From Lachnospiraceae bacterium UBA4631 (GTDB lineage Bacteria > Bacillota > Clostridia > Lachnospirales > Lachnospiraceae), in NCBI GenBank assembly GCA_002406015.1, contig DHMX01000008.1:41722-105721 (forward strand): a DNA stretch of 64,000 nt, read 5' to 3'. The notes below the pieces were generated by a model that made no database searches, was not told where the DNA came from, and worked only from the letters and a program-made list of their open reading frames with translations. Below are positions 15,178 to 24,890 of this stretch, piece by piece (the first letter of the stretch is position 1; every line of letters begins with the position of its first letter). The translations under genes were made by a program, and so were the position numbers.

Positions 15178-16737
15178 CTATGATTCTTCACTGGCGGTAT
15201 CAGTGGCAGGTTCGGTTTTCGTATCGATTCCGGTACTGCCGTCCGGGAATTGTGGCAGAACCGGCATGCCTTCGGTAATATCAGCAGTAATGGTTGTAAT
15301 TACAACGGTAGATTCATCAATGCCGTCTTTAACCTCGCAGTTGGTAACATCACTGATTCCGGTAGTAATGTACTTCTTTACAACAAGACCGTTTTCTACG
15401 GCATATACAAAGGAACCGGTATTGTCAACATTTACAGCAAGATTCGGGATAGTCAGGATATTGGTAAGGGAAGCGGTGTGAATAACAACCTTTGCATCCA
15501 GACCAAGAACCAGATTCTCATCCGGATTCAAGATAGTAACCTCTGCCTCAATGTTAGTGGCACCGGAAGGAGAGGTGGTAGCAATTTTGCTGATGTAAGT
15601 AACCTCACCCTTGTATTCATGATTTAATAAGGTAATGGTTGCGGATTGACCTAAGGCAACGGTTTCTAAATCCTTTTTCGATAACGGTACGGTAACCTCC
15701 ATATTATCGGTAGAAGCAATGCTGAACAGAGCAATACCCGGAGTGGCAGAAGCCCCCTTGGTGATTTCTACGGAGGTTACAATACCGTCGCGGTCAGCAA
15801 CAATGCCGGCCTTGCCTTCTTCTAAGGAAGTTGCGGCAGCTTCTACCTGAAGATTAGATAACTGATTGGAGATATTTAACTGCTCTTTCTGGGTAGAGGT
15901 CAAAATTCCTGCCTCTGCACTGGTAACTAAGGATTCCTGTTGAGCCAGTTGGGATTGCAGGTCTGCAAGCTCGCTGCTCTTAGCAGTAATGGCATCGGTA
16001 AGACTGCTGCTGCTATTCGGCATAATGCTGATAATTTTTTCCAGATTATTAACAGAAGCCGTCAGGGTGTCACGTTCATTACATTTATTCAAATAATCCT
16101 GATTGGTAGCAAGGGCTGTAGTATCCGGATTTGTGTCAATCATGGTCTGGATTTCGTCTAATACCGAAGCAAGACGTTCCCGCTTCTCTGCCAAAGCAAC
16201 CATTAGATTGCTGTTCGGGTCCTCACCGGTGCTGCTTTCCTGCAATTGCTTAATATCAGCTTCTACGGCAGAGATTTTTGCTTTAAGGTCGGTTACATTT
16301 TTCTTAGCCTTATCCAAATCAGAGCTGGTCTTATTTGAGGTTTCCACCGTGGTCTGGTTTGATAATTGCGTAGAACGTGCAGTAAGTGCTGCTTCATTAT
16401 ATTGCTCCTCTAAGGTGCTGGTATCAAAGGTCAGCAGAGTATCGCCGGTCTTTACGGATTGCCCCGGCTTGATATTAACCTCGCTGACAGCCGCAGCTAC
16501 GGATGTGGTATAAGAAGTAACATCACCGCTGGTGATAGTTCCGCTGGTCTGGATGCTGGAAGAAATGTCACCGACAACCGGATTGGCAACATCTACTGTC
16601 GGCAGCATGTTGGTAAGCTTGGAAGCTAAGAGGTTAATGCCTACGATACATAAGATAAGGAAGGCAATAACAATTCCTACAATTATAAATATGAGCTTCT
16701 TTTTTGATTTTTTTTTTGGTGTAACTTGTTCTGACAT
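15178..16737 (-). CDS. Efflux adaptor (HlyD/MacA-like membrane fusion protein)
   Basis: 519 residues. An N-terminal Lys-rich segment and one membrane helix (about residues 14-36), a biotinyl-lipoyl half (VSEVNIKPGQSVKTGDTLL), a long coiled coil (about 120-290), the second lipoyl half (GIVTSVEITKGASATPG), then beta-barrel and membrane-proximal domains. In a Gram-positive cell it bridges the permease to the cell wall side. The C-terminal tail is acidic and rich in Thr/Glu. It lies 15 bases after the ATPase gene. Confidence 0.9.
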   Translation of the reverse strand: MSEQVTPKKKSKKKLIFIIVGIVIAFLILCIVGINLLASKLTNMLPTVDVANPVVGDISSSIQTSGTITSGDVTSYTTSVAAAVSEVNIKPGQSVKTGDTLLTFDTSTLEEQYNEAALTARSTQLSNQTTVETSNKTSSDLDKAKKNVTDLKAKISAVEADIKQLQESSTGEDPNSNLMVALAEKRERLASVLDEIQTMIDTNPDTTALATNQDYLNKCNERDTLTASVNNLEKIISIMPNSSSSLTDAITAKSSELADLQSQLAQQESLVTSAEAGILTSTQKEQLNISNQLSNLQVEAAATSLEEGKAGIVADRDGIVTSVEITKGASATPGIALFSIASTDNMEVTVPLSKKDLETVALGQSATITLLNHEYKGEVTYISKIATTSPSGATNIEAEVTILNPDENLVLGLDAKVVIHTASLTNILTIPNLAVNVDNTGSFVYAVENGLVVKKYITTGISDVTNCEVKDGIDESTVVITTITADITEGMPVLPQFPDGSTGIDTKTEPATDTASEES

Positions 16738-16752
16738 ACTTTAACCTCCTGA

Positions 16753-17439
16753 TTATTCTCTGGTAAAATCGGATTCGATTTTACCGTCCATGATTCTTAC
16801 AACACGTTTGGCATTTGCGGCAATCTGGGCATCATGTGTGATAAGGATGACGGTTCTGCCGCTGTCATGCAGTTCGTGAAGAATTTTCATAATTTCCTTT
16901 GTGGATGCAGAATCCAGATTACCGGTTGGCTCATCTGCCAATATGACCGGTGGCTTGGCTGCAATGGCTCTTGCAATAGCAACCCGCTGCTGCTGACCGC
17001 CGCTCATTTCTGAGGGCTTATGGTCGATACGATGCTCCAAACCTACAATTTTTAAGGCTTCGAGGGAACAATCGTGGCGTTCCTTTGCAGGCATTCCCCG
17101 ATAGATAAGGGGAAGTTCTACATTTTCTAATGCGGTAAGATTGGAAATCAGGTTAAATCCTTGAAAAATAAAACCGATTTGCTTATTGCGAATATCTGAT
17201 AACTGATTGTCTGTCATACAGGACACATCTTCACCGGATAAGATATAAGTTCCGGAGGTTGGTGTATCCAGACAACCCAGCATATTCATGAGTGTGGACT
17301 TTCCGGAACCGGATTGACCGATAATTGCCACAAATTCACCGGTCTGAATATCCAGGGATACATGGTCCAGAGCGTGGACCTCATTTTCACCCGGATTATA
17401 GATTTTACTGATGTTTTCAATATGTATAAGCGAATCCAT
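16753..17439 (-). CDS. MacB-type ABC transporter ATP-binding protein
   Basis: 228 residues. Walker A GQSGSGKST near residues 38-46, Q-loop (FIFQGFNLI), signature MSGGQQQRVAIARA, Walker B VILADEPTGNLD and the H-loop (LITHD). Belongs to the LolD/MacB group that works with FtsX-like permeases. First gene of the minus-strand efflux operon, with AAAGGAG before the start. All ATPase residues are present. Confidence 0.94.
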   Translation of the reverse strand: MDSLIHIENISKIYNPGENEVHALDHVSLDIQTGEFVAIIGQSGSGKSTLMNMLGCLDTPTSGTYILSGEDVSCMTDNQLSDIRNKQIGFIFQGFNLISNLTALENVELPLIYRGMPAKERHDCSLEALKIVGLEHRIDHKPSEMSGGQQQRVAIARAIAAKPPVILADEPTGNLDSASTKEIMKILHELHDSGRTVILITHDAQIAANAKRVVRIMDGKIESDFTRE

Positions 17440-17574
17440 GAATAACTCCTTTCTATTTGTTCCTGTGTAGTATAGCGAACTAAAACCGCTTGGAAAAGGG
17501 ATTTTAGTGAATCGTCATACTATCGTAAAATTCTAAAAAAAATATAAAGTTAACCGTAAGGTTTCTGAAAGAAA

Positions 17575-17799
17575 TCATGGAGAAGACGGAGTATCCGGTT
17601 CATATTCTAAAATATCACCCGGCTGACAGTGCAAGACCTCGCAGATAGCTTCCAGTGTGGAAAAGCGAATTGCACTTATTTTACCGGTTTTTATTTTGGA
17701 CAGGTTGACATTAGAGACACCAACCCGCTCGGACAATTCATTTAAACTCATTTTCCGGTCTGCCATGACACGGTCCAGTCGTAATATGATTTTACCCAT
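17575..17799 (-). CDS. YozG-like XRE-family regulator
   Basis: 74 residues, essentially one Cro/XRE helix-turn-helix (MSLNELSERVGVSNVNLSKI, FSTLEAICEVLHCQPGDIL). Small regulators of this YozG type commonly follow a DUF2975 membrane protein, as here 48 bases downstream of one. Likely acts on the two dyads before that gene. Confidence 0.9.
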   Translation of the reverse strand: MGKIILRLDRVMADRKMSLNELSERVGVSNVNLSKIKTGKISAIRFSTLEAICEVLHCQPGDILEYEPDTPSSP

Positions 17800-17847
17800 G
17801 CTTTATAGCCTGCCTTTCTTAATTATGTATAATATTGTTTTAATACA

Positions 17848-18537
17848 TTATAAGGTTTCATCCGATTCCTGCTGCAGAATGGCACCGTACTTAAATATGA
17901 ATACCAATGCAAATATAACCAATATGATAAGCACCATGTTAAGATTTACGCCCAGCTGGAGTGTAAATTTATTTCCCATGGCTCCGAGTGTAAAGGAATG
18001 GGATATAGAAGAAAGAAATACCCATGGAATCAGCGAAAAAGCAAATTGTGACATTTTCTTAGTAATCGCGGGAGCAAATGGGGATTCGCAGCACCGGAAA
18101 GCACTGCAAAGATTTTGAATAAAGCATAGTGTAATAAATGTCATGATAAGGTATAACAGGTAGCTTACAAACAATCCCAAAAAGCTGCGGATAGTCAGAG
18201 CCGGAGCATCATATTCGGAATCCGTTACATGTAGCAGATAGGCAGAACCATCCATGGTAATATTGGTATCGGATGCATCCGTATCGGAAGTAAGCTGTTT
18301 AAGCATGTTGGTCTGCTCCTCCGCGGTCTGGGAAATGCCAAGTGCATTCGGGTCAAACCAGATGTCCATGTTATAATACATCTTGAATTTTAAGAAATCC
18401 TTCGGAGCAATCAGACAAGCAAAAGAGCCGGTCAAAAGAATAATAATTCCGATGATGGTAATAACCTGCAAGATGCAGCTTACAATTTGACCGATTTTTC
18501 CCATGCGGTTAATTTTTTGAATGGCTTCTTGTTTCAT
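17848..18537 (-). CDS. DUF2975-type membrane protein
   Basis: 229 residues with four hydrophobic helices (near residues 15-45, 115-145, 160-185, 195-220) and an extracytoplasmic loop after the first. The pairing with a YozG-like regulator downstream is the usual context of DUF2975. Biochemical role unknown; possibly a sensor or partner that controls the regulator. Confidence 0.78.
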   Translation of the reverse strand: MKQEAIQKINRMGKIGQIVSCILQVITIIGIIILLTGSFACLIAPKDFLKFKMYYNMDIWFDPNALGISQTAEEQTNMLKQLTSDTDASDTNITMDGSAYLLHVTDSEYDAPALTIRSFLGLFVSYLLYLIMTFITLCFIQNLCSAFRCCESPFAPAITKKMSQFAFSLIPWVFLSSISHSFTLGAMGNKFTLQLGVNLNMVLIILVIFALVFIFKYGAILQQESDETL

Positions 18538-18569
18538 AGTAATATCCTCCCTTTGATAAATGATAAATA

Positions 18570-18645
18570 TTTAATGTTTATCGTTAAATGCAATATAACA
18601 GACTAATTATTGAAAGTCAACAAAAATTTAATGATAAACATTAAA
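18570..18645 (-). promoter_or_regulatory. DUF2975 operon promoter flanked by two operators
   Basis: Minus strand: -35 TTGACT (18615-18620), 17-base spacer, -10 TATATT (18592-18597). On either side lie near-identical dyads in opposite orientation, TTTAATGATAAACATTAAA (18627-18645) upstream and TTTAATGTTTATCGTTAAA (18570-18588) downstream, 57 bases centre to centre. This fits cooperative repression by a dimeric regulator such as the YozG-like protein. Confidence 0.7.
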
Positions 18646-18691
18646 AAATAAAAATGGGATTGCTGTAAACGGCTGGAAACAGGGCATTTTC

Positions 18692-18720
18692 TTGACATTC
18701 ACAATTCAGTGTGATAGCCT
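18692..18720 (+). promoter_or_regulatory. Promoter of the AGCS transporter
   Basis: TTGACA (18692-18697), 17-base spacer, TAGCCT (18715-18720). The -10 is weak, so an activator may help. Confidence 0.5.
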
Positions 18721-18777
18721 TAATTTGTTATGTTTTGTAGAAGTTAAGAGAAAAAAAGAGTGAGGAGAGCTGGAAAA

Positions 18778-20280
18778 ATGATGGTTGTTACAGGAAATCC
18801 ATGGCTGGAGCAGATGCTGGTTAAGTATGATGCTTCCGGTGTGGCAGATTTAATCTGGAAGGTATTTAATGTGTTTTTGGTCAAATTGGATACGATTGTT
18901 TGGGGTGTTCCACTGATTGTGTTAATATTAGCGGGTGGAATCTATTTAACAATTCGTCTGGGCTTGTTACAAGTGCGGAAGCTGCCGTTGGCACTGAAGT
19001 ACATGGTAAAGAACGAGGAAGATGGACATGGAGAAATTACCTCCTTTGGAGCCTTATGTACGGCATTGTCAGCTACAATAGGAACCGGTAATATTGTCGG
19101 CGTTGCAACAGCAATTGCAGCAGGTGGACCGGGAGCCTTGTTCTGGATGGAGGTTGCAGCATTCTTTGGTATGGCAACGAAATATTCGGAAGGTCTTCTG
19201 GCAGTCAAGTATCGGGTGGTAGATAAAGATAATCATGCATTGGGCGGACCGTTCTACTACATAGAGCGTGGAATGGGACCAAAGTGGAAATGGCTGGCAA
19301 AGGTATTTGCATTCTTTGGTATCTGTGTAGGCTTGTTTGGAATCGGTACTTTTTCGCAGGTAAATGGTATTTCTTCTGCGGTGAATACATTCTTTGACCC
19401 GAATAACAGTTGGTCAGTGAATATTCCGTTATTGGGAAATTATTCATGGACCGTTATTATAGCATCCTTGGTACTGAGTGTATGTGTAGCGGCAGTATTG
19501 ATTGGCGGTGTAAAGAGAATCTCTAAGGTATCTCAGGCAGTTGTTCCGTTTATGGCAATTATTTATGTGGTATTTTGTGTGACTTTGTTAATTTGTAATA
19601 TTGGAGAAGTACCGGCAGCCATTGCTGTGATAGTAAAGGGAGCGTTTAATCCGAAAGCAGTTACCGGTGGTGTTGTGGGAACGGTATTGATTGCAATGCA
19701 GAATGGTATTGCCAGAGGTATTTTCTCAAATGAATCCGGACTGGGTTCTGCTCCGATTGCGGCAGCGGCAGCACAGACAAAGGAACCGGCAAGACAGGGT
19801 CTGGTATCCATGACAGGTACATTTATCGATACCATTGTAATTTGTACCATGACAGGCTTGTCCATTGTATTGACAGGTGCATGGCAGGTGGAAGGCTTAG
19901 AAGGTGTTCAGGTAACAAGCTATGCATTTAATATGGGTATCCCATTCCTTCCGGAGCGGGTAACATCATTCATTCTTATGCTGTGTCTGGTGTTCTTTGC
20001 ATTTACAACTATTCTTGGCTGGGATTACTATTCTGAGCGTTGTCTGGAGTATTTGTTTGGCGGCAAGAAAAAGGGTATTATGGTCTATCGTTGGTTATAC
20101 ATACTGGCAGTATTTATCGGACCATATATGACAGTTGCGGCTGTCTGGACAATCGCAGATATTTTTAACGGTCTGATGGCAATTCCGAATATGATTGCAT
20201 TATTTGCATTGAGTGGCGTAGTAGTAAAGGAAACCAGAGATTATGCAAAGCGGTTAAAGGACGGAACGATTTCAAAATAA
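18778..20280 (+). CDS. Alanine/glycine:cation symporter (AGCS family)
   Basis: 500 residues, about 10-11 membrane helices. Family motifs are clear: GALCTALSATIGTGNIVGVA near residue 100, the Na+ and substrate region FWMEVAAFFGMATKYSE, and GIARGIFSNESGLGSAP about residue 320. Imports alanine or glycine with Na+ or H+. The ATG at 18778 is used; an in-frame GTG at 18760 falls on the GAGGAGAG ribosome site. Confidence 0.93.
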   Translation: MMVVTGNPWLEQMLVKYDASGVADLIWKVFNVFLVKLDTIVWGVPLIVLILAGGIYLTIRLGLLQVRKLPLALKYMVKNEEDGHGEITSFGALCTALSATIGTGNIVGVATAIAAGGPGALFWMEVAAFFGMATKYSEGLLAVKYRVVDKDNHALGGPFYYIERGMGPKWKWLAKVFAFFGICVGLFGIGTFSQVNGISSAVNTFFDPNNSWSVNIPLLGNYSWTVIIASLVLSVCVAAVLIGGVKRISKVSQAVVPFMAIIYVVFCVTLLICNIGEVPAAIAVIVKGAFNPKAVTGGVVGTVLIAMQNGIARGIFSNESGLGSAPIAAAAAQTKEPARQGLVSMTGTFIDTIVICTMTGLSIVLTGAWQVEGLEGVQVTSYAFNMGIPFLPERVTSFILMLCLVFFAFTTILGWDYYSERCLEYLFGGKKKGIMVYRWLYILAVFIGPYMTVAAVWTIADIFNGLMAIPNMIALFALSGVVVKETRDYAKRLKDGTISK

Positions 20281-20306
20281 CAGAGTACGATTGCGGAGAT
20301 GCCGGA

Positions 20307-21107
20307 ATGAAGGAAATGACAGAATTAGAGCAATATTATAATAAGTTCAATGAAGAAAAACGTCTGAATTCCCGCTATGGACAGGTTGAATTTCGAACCT
20401 CGATGCATTATATTCACAAGTGCCTTGAAGCGGTTGCGGCTTCCGGGCGGGAGGTTTCAGATATTCAGATATTGGATATAGGTGCGGGAACCGGAAAATA
20501 TTCCGTAGCACTTGCAAATGAAGGATATGCGGTGACAGCGGTTGAACTGGTACGATATAATCTGGGAATCTTAAAGCAGAAGAAAAGTACAGTAAGAGCA
20601 TTGCAGGGAAATGCATTGAATCTGAAAAAATTAGGAGACGAACAGTATGATGTAACTCTGCTGTTCGGTCCTATGTATCATTTATTTTCCTTTGAAGATA
20701 AGGTAAAGGCATTGACAGAAGCCCGGCGGGTAACAAAACCCGGCGGGTATATTCTGGTAGCATACTGCATGAACGAATATTGTGTATTAACCTATGCATT
20801 TAAGGAACAGCATATCCGGGAATGTGTGGAGCAGCAGCGGTTGACGGACGATTATCACAGTATTTCAAAGCCGGAGAACCTGTATGATTATGTAAGGGTA
20901 GAGGACATCGATGCGGTGAATGAGGCAGCAGGGCTTACAAGAGTGCAGCTTCTGTCCCCGGACGGACCGGCAAATTATATGCGGCAAACATTAAACAGCA
21001 TGGATGAGGAAGCCTTTGAATGGTTTATGCAATACCATCTGGCAACCTGTGAGCGGCAGGATTTAATTGGTGCGGCAGCACATACGCTTGATATTTTGAA
21101 AAAATAG
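20307..21107 (+). CDS. Class I SAM-dependent methyltransferase
   Basis: 266 residues. Motif I ILDIGAGTGKYSVALA near residue 55, a following acidic strand end (VTAVELV), motif for LL.GPMYHL, and a UbiE/Methyltransf_11-type core (TEARRVTKPGGYILVAYC). The substrate is not evident. It starts 26 bases after the symporter and is followed within 40 bases by a YczE-like gene, so may share its operon. Confidence 0.85.
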   Translation: MKEMTELEQYYNKFNEEKRLNSRYGQVEFRTSMHYIHKCLEAVAASGREVSDIQILDIGAGTGKYSVALANEGYAVTAVELVRYNLGILKQKKSTVRALQGNALNLKKLGDEQYDVTLLFGPMYHLFSFEDKVKALTEARRVTKPGGYILVAYCMNEYCVLTYAFKEQHIRECVEQQRLTDDYHSISKPENLYDYVRVEDIDAVNEAAGLTRVQLLSPDGPANYMRQTLNSMDEEAFEWFMQYHLATCERQDLIGAAAHTLDILKK

Positions 21108-21145
21108 TTGAAAACGCAGACGGAATAGGAAAGGACGGAAAAGAT

Positions 21146-21817
21146 ATGCAAAAGAAAATAATGCGGGGACTGATTTATTTAATGGGTATGGTGATACTGG
21201 CATTTGGAATCACCCTGAATACCAAAACAGGACTTGGTGTATCTCCGATTATTTCCATTGCTTATTGCGTATCTGAAATTCTGGACTGGAATTTTGGCAA
21301 TACAACGATGGGGCTGTATTGCGTATTTGTAGTGATTCAATTGATAATAAGAAAAGGAAAAGACCGGCTTGGCGTTTTGCTTCAGATTCCGGTTGCCCTG
21401 ATTGTGAGCCAACTGCTGAATTTGTTTGATTATCTGATTAAGTTCCAACTGGATAATTTCTGGCTGAATCTGTTGATTTTGATTGTGGCAGTATTGCTGA
21501 CCGGCTTAGGTGTAGTAATGTCAGTCAGTATGCGGCTGGTGCCAAATCCGGGAGACGGAATTGTCCAGACTATATCGGACAGAACCGGAAAGAGCTTAGG
21601 ACTTACCAAGAATCTGTTTGATATTGGATGTATCGCATTATCTGTGACACTTGGACTTATCTGCCGGGGAAAACTAATCGGAATCGGACTGGGAACAATT
21701 GTGGCAATGGTTGGAGTCGGACGGGCAGTTGCGTTGTTTCATGTGATTTTGTGGAAACCGATGATGCAGCTTTCCGGTCTGGAACCGGAGCATCTGGTAA
21801 AGATGAATGAGGAGTAA
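21146..21817 (+). CDS. YczE/YyaS/YitT-like membrane protein
   Basis: 223 residues, five or so membrane helices. The features KTGLGVSPIISI and VPNPGDGIVQTI are characteristic of the YczE group of uncharacterised integral membrane proteins. Role unknown. Ends 4 bases before the next gene's start. Confidence 0.78.
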   Translation: MQKKIMRGLIYLMGMVILAFGITLNTKTGLGVSPIISIAYCVSEILDWNFGNTTMGLYCVFVVIQLIIRKGKDRLGVLLQIPVALIVSQLLNLFDYLIKFQLDNFWLNLLILIVAVLLTGLGVVMSVSMRLVPNPGDGIVQTISDRTGKSLGLTKNLFDIGCIALSVTLGLICRGKLIGIGLGTIVAMVGVGRAVALFHVILWKPMMQLSGLEPEHLVKMNEE

Positions 21818-21821
21818 ATCT

Positions 21822-22784
21822 ATGCGACTATATTTTGCACCCATGGAGGGAATTACAGGGTATATCTATAGAAATGCATATTGGCGGCATTTTCCGAATC
21901 TGGATAAGGTCTATGCCCCGTTTTTACAGCCGAATCAAAAGCGTGTACTGGCACCGAAGGAGGAGCGGGATGTTCTTCCGGAAAATAATCTTGGAATCCC
22001 ACTAGTTCCACAGGTATTGACCTGTAGTGCAGACGGCTTCATCCGGGCAGGAAAGGCATTAGAGGAAATGGGCTATCGGGAGATTAATCTAAATCTGGGA
22101 TGCCCGTCCGGAACGGTAGTGTCAAAGGGAAAAGGAGCCGGTATGCTACAGGATACCGAGCAGCTACGGTTCTTTTTTGAAGCGGTATTTAAGACAGAGT
22201 GGAAAGCGGCTATTACGGTAAAGACGCGACTGGGCATGACAGAGGATATAGATTTCGGGGAGCTTTTGGAGGTCTATAAACAATATCCGATTGCGGAGGT
22301 TATTATACATCCGAGGTATCGGAGTGATTTTTATAAAGGACTTCCCAGAATGGAAGCATTTGAACAGGCATTGACATTGGAACAGCCAATCTGCTATAAC
22401 GCCAATATTTTTTGCAAAGAGGACGCGGCTCGTATGGAACAGACCTATGCGGGTACTGCATTACAGGCAATGATGCTTGGAAGAGGACTGTTGGCAAATC
22501 CGGCATTGGCAAGAGAAATCCGGGGCGGTGAAGCCCTGACAAAGACAGAGCTGCGAGACTTCCACGATGATGTATTAGAGAGCTATCAGCAGATTTCATT
22601 CGGAGAACGAAATACCCTGTTTAAAATGAAGGAACTATGGAATTATTGGGGAACCATATTTGAAGATGCAAAACGGGCATTAAAGAAGGTTCGGAAAGCA
22701 AATCGATTTACGGAATATCAGATGGCAGTGGATGCATTGTTTCGGGATTATGAATTTACCGAAACGCATGGATATTGTCCATGA
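21822..22784 (+). CDS. tRNA-dihydrouridine synthase family protein
   Basis: 320 residues, TIM-barrel flavoenzyme. Shows FAPMEGITGY at the N-terminus, the catalytic Cys in NLNLGCPSGTVVSKGKGAG, VKTRLGM, IIHPRYRSDFYKG and MLGRGLLANP. Reduces uridine to dihydrouridine in tRNA. ATG at 21822 chosen for GAGGAG upstream. A second homologue, dusB, lies at 44881; the two are clearly different subgroups. Confidence 0.88.
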   Translation: MRLYFAPMEGITGYIYRNAYWRHFPNLDKVYAPFLQPNQKRVLAPKEERDVLPENNLGIPLVPQVLTCSADGFIRAGKALEEMGYREINLNLGCPSGTVVSKGKGAGMLQDTEQLRFFFEAVFKTEWKAAITVKTRLGMTEDIDFGELLEVYKQYPIAEVIIHPRYRSDFYKGLPRMEAFEQALTLEQPICYNANIFCKEDAARMEQTYAGTALQAMMLGRGLLANPALAREIRGGEALTKTELRDFHDDVLESYQQISFGERNTLFKMKELWNYWGTIFEDAKRALKKVRKANRFTEYQMAVDALFRDYEFTETHGYCP

Positions 22785-22815
22785 AAAAAGAACGTAGATG
22801 ATACGTTCTTTTTTA
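22784..22815. terminator. Bidirectional terminator, dus / pgsA
   Basis: AAAAAAGAACGTA-gatga-TACGTTCTTTTTT, 13 pairs with As before and Ts after, so it can serve both convergent genes. Confidence 0.88.
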
Positions 22816-22851
22816 TGAGTCTCATGCTGTTCCGGCTTCAAGCTTCTGATT

Positions 22852-23514
22852 TTATTGTTGTTTATTTTGTTCACATTCCGACTTTGTATCGGTTTTTGTA
22901 TCATCATCCGCTTCGGAATGCTTCCGGGCATAATATTTAGAATTCAAATGCCAGAACATACGAATATACATGAACAGGCTTCCGGCTAATGCGATACCAC
23001 AGATAATCATAAGAATTGTAACTGCGGTGGAAGGCATCGTAGGAAATAGTACCAAAGCAATGAAAATGATAAAAACCAAAGTGGTACATACCTTTCCGTA
23101 CCATTGGGCGGAATCCCAAATCTTCTTATTCTTGCGGAATGTACCATATAATGCCATGAACATCATACTTAATTCCTTGATTACCAGAAGACCCAGAATA
23201 TATATCATTTTTGGAAATTGCCAGCAAAGACAAAATGCAATGGTAATATGGGTTAATTTATCTGCAATAGGGTCCAGAACCTTTCCGAGCCGGGAAATCA
23301 TATTATACTTTCTCGCAATTTTACCGTCTGCCAAGTCCGTTAAGGCTGAAACAGCCAGAACAATCGTTGCAATAATCGGGAATTGAGAATGATTAATTGC
23401 TTTCAAGTAAAAATACACAAATACAGGAAGCAGTAAAATTCGCAACAAGCTTAACAGATTTGGTATCGTTATGATTTTGTTTTCATAAGGTGATTCTGAT
23501 GTAGTATGACTCAT
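22852..23514 (-). CDS. pgsA: CDP-diacylglycerol-glycerol-3-phosphate phosphatidyltransferase
   Basis: 220 residues, about six membrane helices. The CDP-alcohol phosphotransferase motif is complete: DLADGKIARKYNMISRLGK followed by VLDPIADK (D..DG..AR........G...D...D). Makes phosphatidylglycerol phosphate in the membrane. The last 25 residues are hydrophilic. Located 13 bases after trpS on the same strand, so likely co-transcribed with it. Other alcohol substrates are possible but PgsA is the best match. Confidence 0.85.
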   Translation of the reverse strand: MSHTTSESPYENKIITIPNLLSLLRILLLPVFVYFYLKAINHSQFPIIATIVLAVSALTDLADGKIARKYNMISRLGKVLDPIADKLTHITIAFCLCWQFPKMIYILGLLVIKELSMMFMALYGTFRKNKKIWDSAQWYGKVCTTLVFIIFIALVLFPTMPSTAVTILMIICGIALAGSLFMYIRMFWHLNSKYYARKHSEADDDTKTDTKSECEQNKQQ

Positions 23515-23527
23515 AATGAACCTCTGT

Positions 23528-24619
23528 CTACGCCTCCGGATTATATTTTTCCTGCTGGGCTTTCATTAATTCAGTATCATCAAAGTAGTTAATCCGCATG
23601 GAGGCTTTTACCTCTGCTAAGGTCTTAGCCGCTTCTGCCTCTGCAATCCGGCTGCCTTCCTGAAGGATTTTATAAATAGCAGGAATATCCTTTTCCAGCT
23701 CCTTACGTCTTGCCCGGATAGGTGCTAATTCCTTTTGGATAACCGCATTCAGGAATCGTTTCACCTTCATGTCACCCAGACCTCCGCGTTGATAATGCTC
23801 CTTTAGGGCATCCAGATTCTTGTATTCCGGTAAGAACTCCTCAAAATCCGCATCGGTTGCAAAGGCATCCAGATAGGTAAATACCGTATTTCCTTCCAGA
23901 GAACCCGGGTCGGTGACCTTAATATGATTAGGGTCGGTATACATACTAAATATTTTTTGCTTTACATCCTCTTCGGAATCTGACAAATAGATGCAGTTGC
24001 CGAGAGATTTACTCATTTTTGCCTTTCCGTCAGTACCCGGTAATCGTGAGCAGACACTGTTTTTCGGGATAAGTGCTTCCGGCTCGACCAGTGTATCCCC
24101 ATATACGGAATTGAACTTCCGGACAATCTCTCTGGCTTGCTCCAGCATAGGAAGCTGGTCCTCACCAACCGGTACAGTAGTTGCTTTAAAGGCTGTAATG
24201 TCAGCCGTCTGGCTGATTGGATATGTAAAAAATCCAACCGGAATACTGGTTTCAAAATTTCGCTGTTGAATTTCGGATTTTACGGTTGGATTTCTCTGCA
24301 ACCGGGATACCGTAACCAGATTCATATAATAGAAGGTCAATTCTGTTAATTCCGGAATCTGTGACTGGATAAACAAATGTGATTTTGCAGGGTCTAACCC
24401 GCAAGAGAGGTAATCTAAGGCAACCTCAATAATGTTCTGACGAACCTTTTCCGGATGGTCGGCATTATCCGTTAATGCCTGAGCATCTGCAATCATAATA
24501 AATATTTTATCATATTCACCGGAATTTTGTAATTCTACACGCCGCTTCAGCGAACCAACATAGTGTCCCAAATGTAATTTGCCGGTTGGACGATCACCGG
24601 TTAAAATGATTTTGCTCAT
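23528..24619 (-). CDS. trpS: Tryptophanyl-tRNA synthetase
   Basis: 363 residues, class I synthetase. HIGH-type motif TGKLHLGHYVG near residues 12-22, KMSKS motif KAKMSKSLGN about residue 200-210, and the tryptophan pocket regions of the family. Slightly longer than the B. subtilis type. Charges tRNA-Trp. Has its own promoter upstream; no T-box leader is seen in the short 5' region. Confidence 0.94.
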   Translation of the reverse strand: MSKIILTGDRPTGKLHLGHYVGSLKRRVELQNSGEYDKIFIMIADAQALTDNADHPEKVRQNIIEVALDYLSCGLDPAKSHLFIQSQIPELTELTFYYMNLVTVSRLQRNPTVKSEIQQRNFETSIPVGFFTYPISQTADITAFKATTVPVGEDQLPMLEQAREIVRKFNSVYGDTLVEPEALIPKNSVCSRLPGTDGKAKMSKSLGNCIYLSDSEEDVKQKIFSMYTDPNHIKVTDPGSLEGNTVFTYLDAFATDADFEEFLPEYKNLDALKEHYQRGGLGDMKVKRFLNAVIQKELAPIRARRKELEKDIPAIYKILQEGSRIAEAEAAKTLAEVKASMRINYFDDTELMKAQQEKYNPEA

Positions 24620-24658
24620 ACCTGAAAGCCTCTCTCTTCTACTTATAGTTTAACTTTT

Positions 24659-24687
24659 ATTATATAAGCCGAAAACAGGGATGTCAA
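24659..24687 (-). promoter_or_regulatory. trpS-pgsA promoter
   Basis: Minus strand TTGACA (24682-24687), 17-base spacer, TATAAT (24659-24664), about 40 bases before the trpS start. The short leader leaves no room for a T-box. Confidence 0.82.
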
Positions 24688-24890
24688 GAAAAAAGCCTAT
24701 GGCATAAGGAAAGCGTGAAGAAAGACAAAATTTCTCCGAATAGTTATGAATACAAGAGAGAAAAAATGAAAAAAATATGAAAAAAGTATGTAAAAATTAT
24801 AGACAAGCAGACAAGTTACTTTTATACTAAGAATGGGTAAAAAGGAAAGGTATTTTGTATATAGATTTATCATGTATTGGAGGAATATGA

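Noticed and set aside
13928..17439. Efflux operon as a named macrolide resistance system
   Set aside because: MacAB-like architecture is clear, but substrate cannot be read from sequence and the family has many roles.
24620..24660. T-box leader for trpS
   Set aside because: Only about 40 bases separate promoter and start codon, and no T-box sequence or stem I is present.
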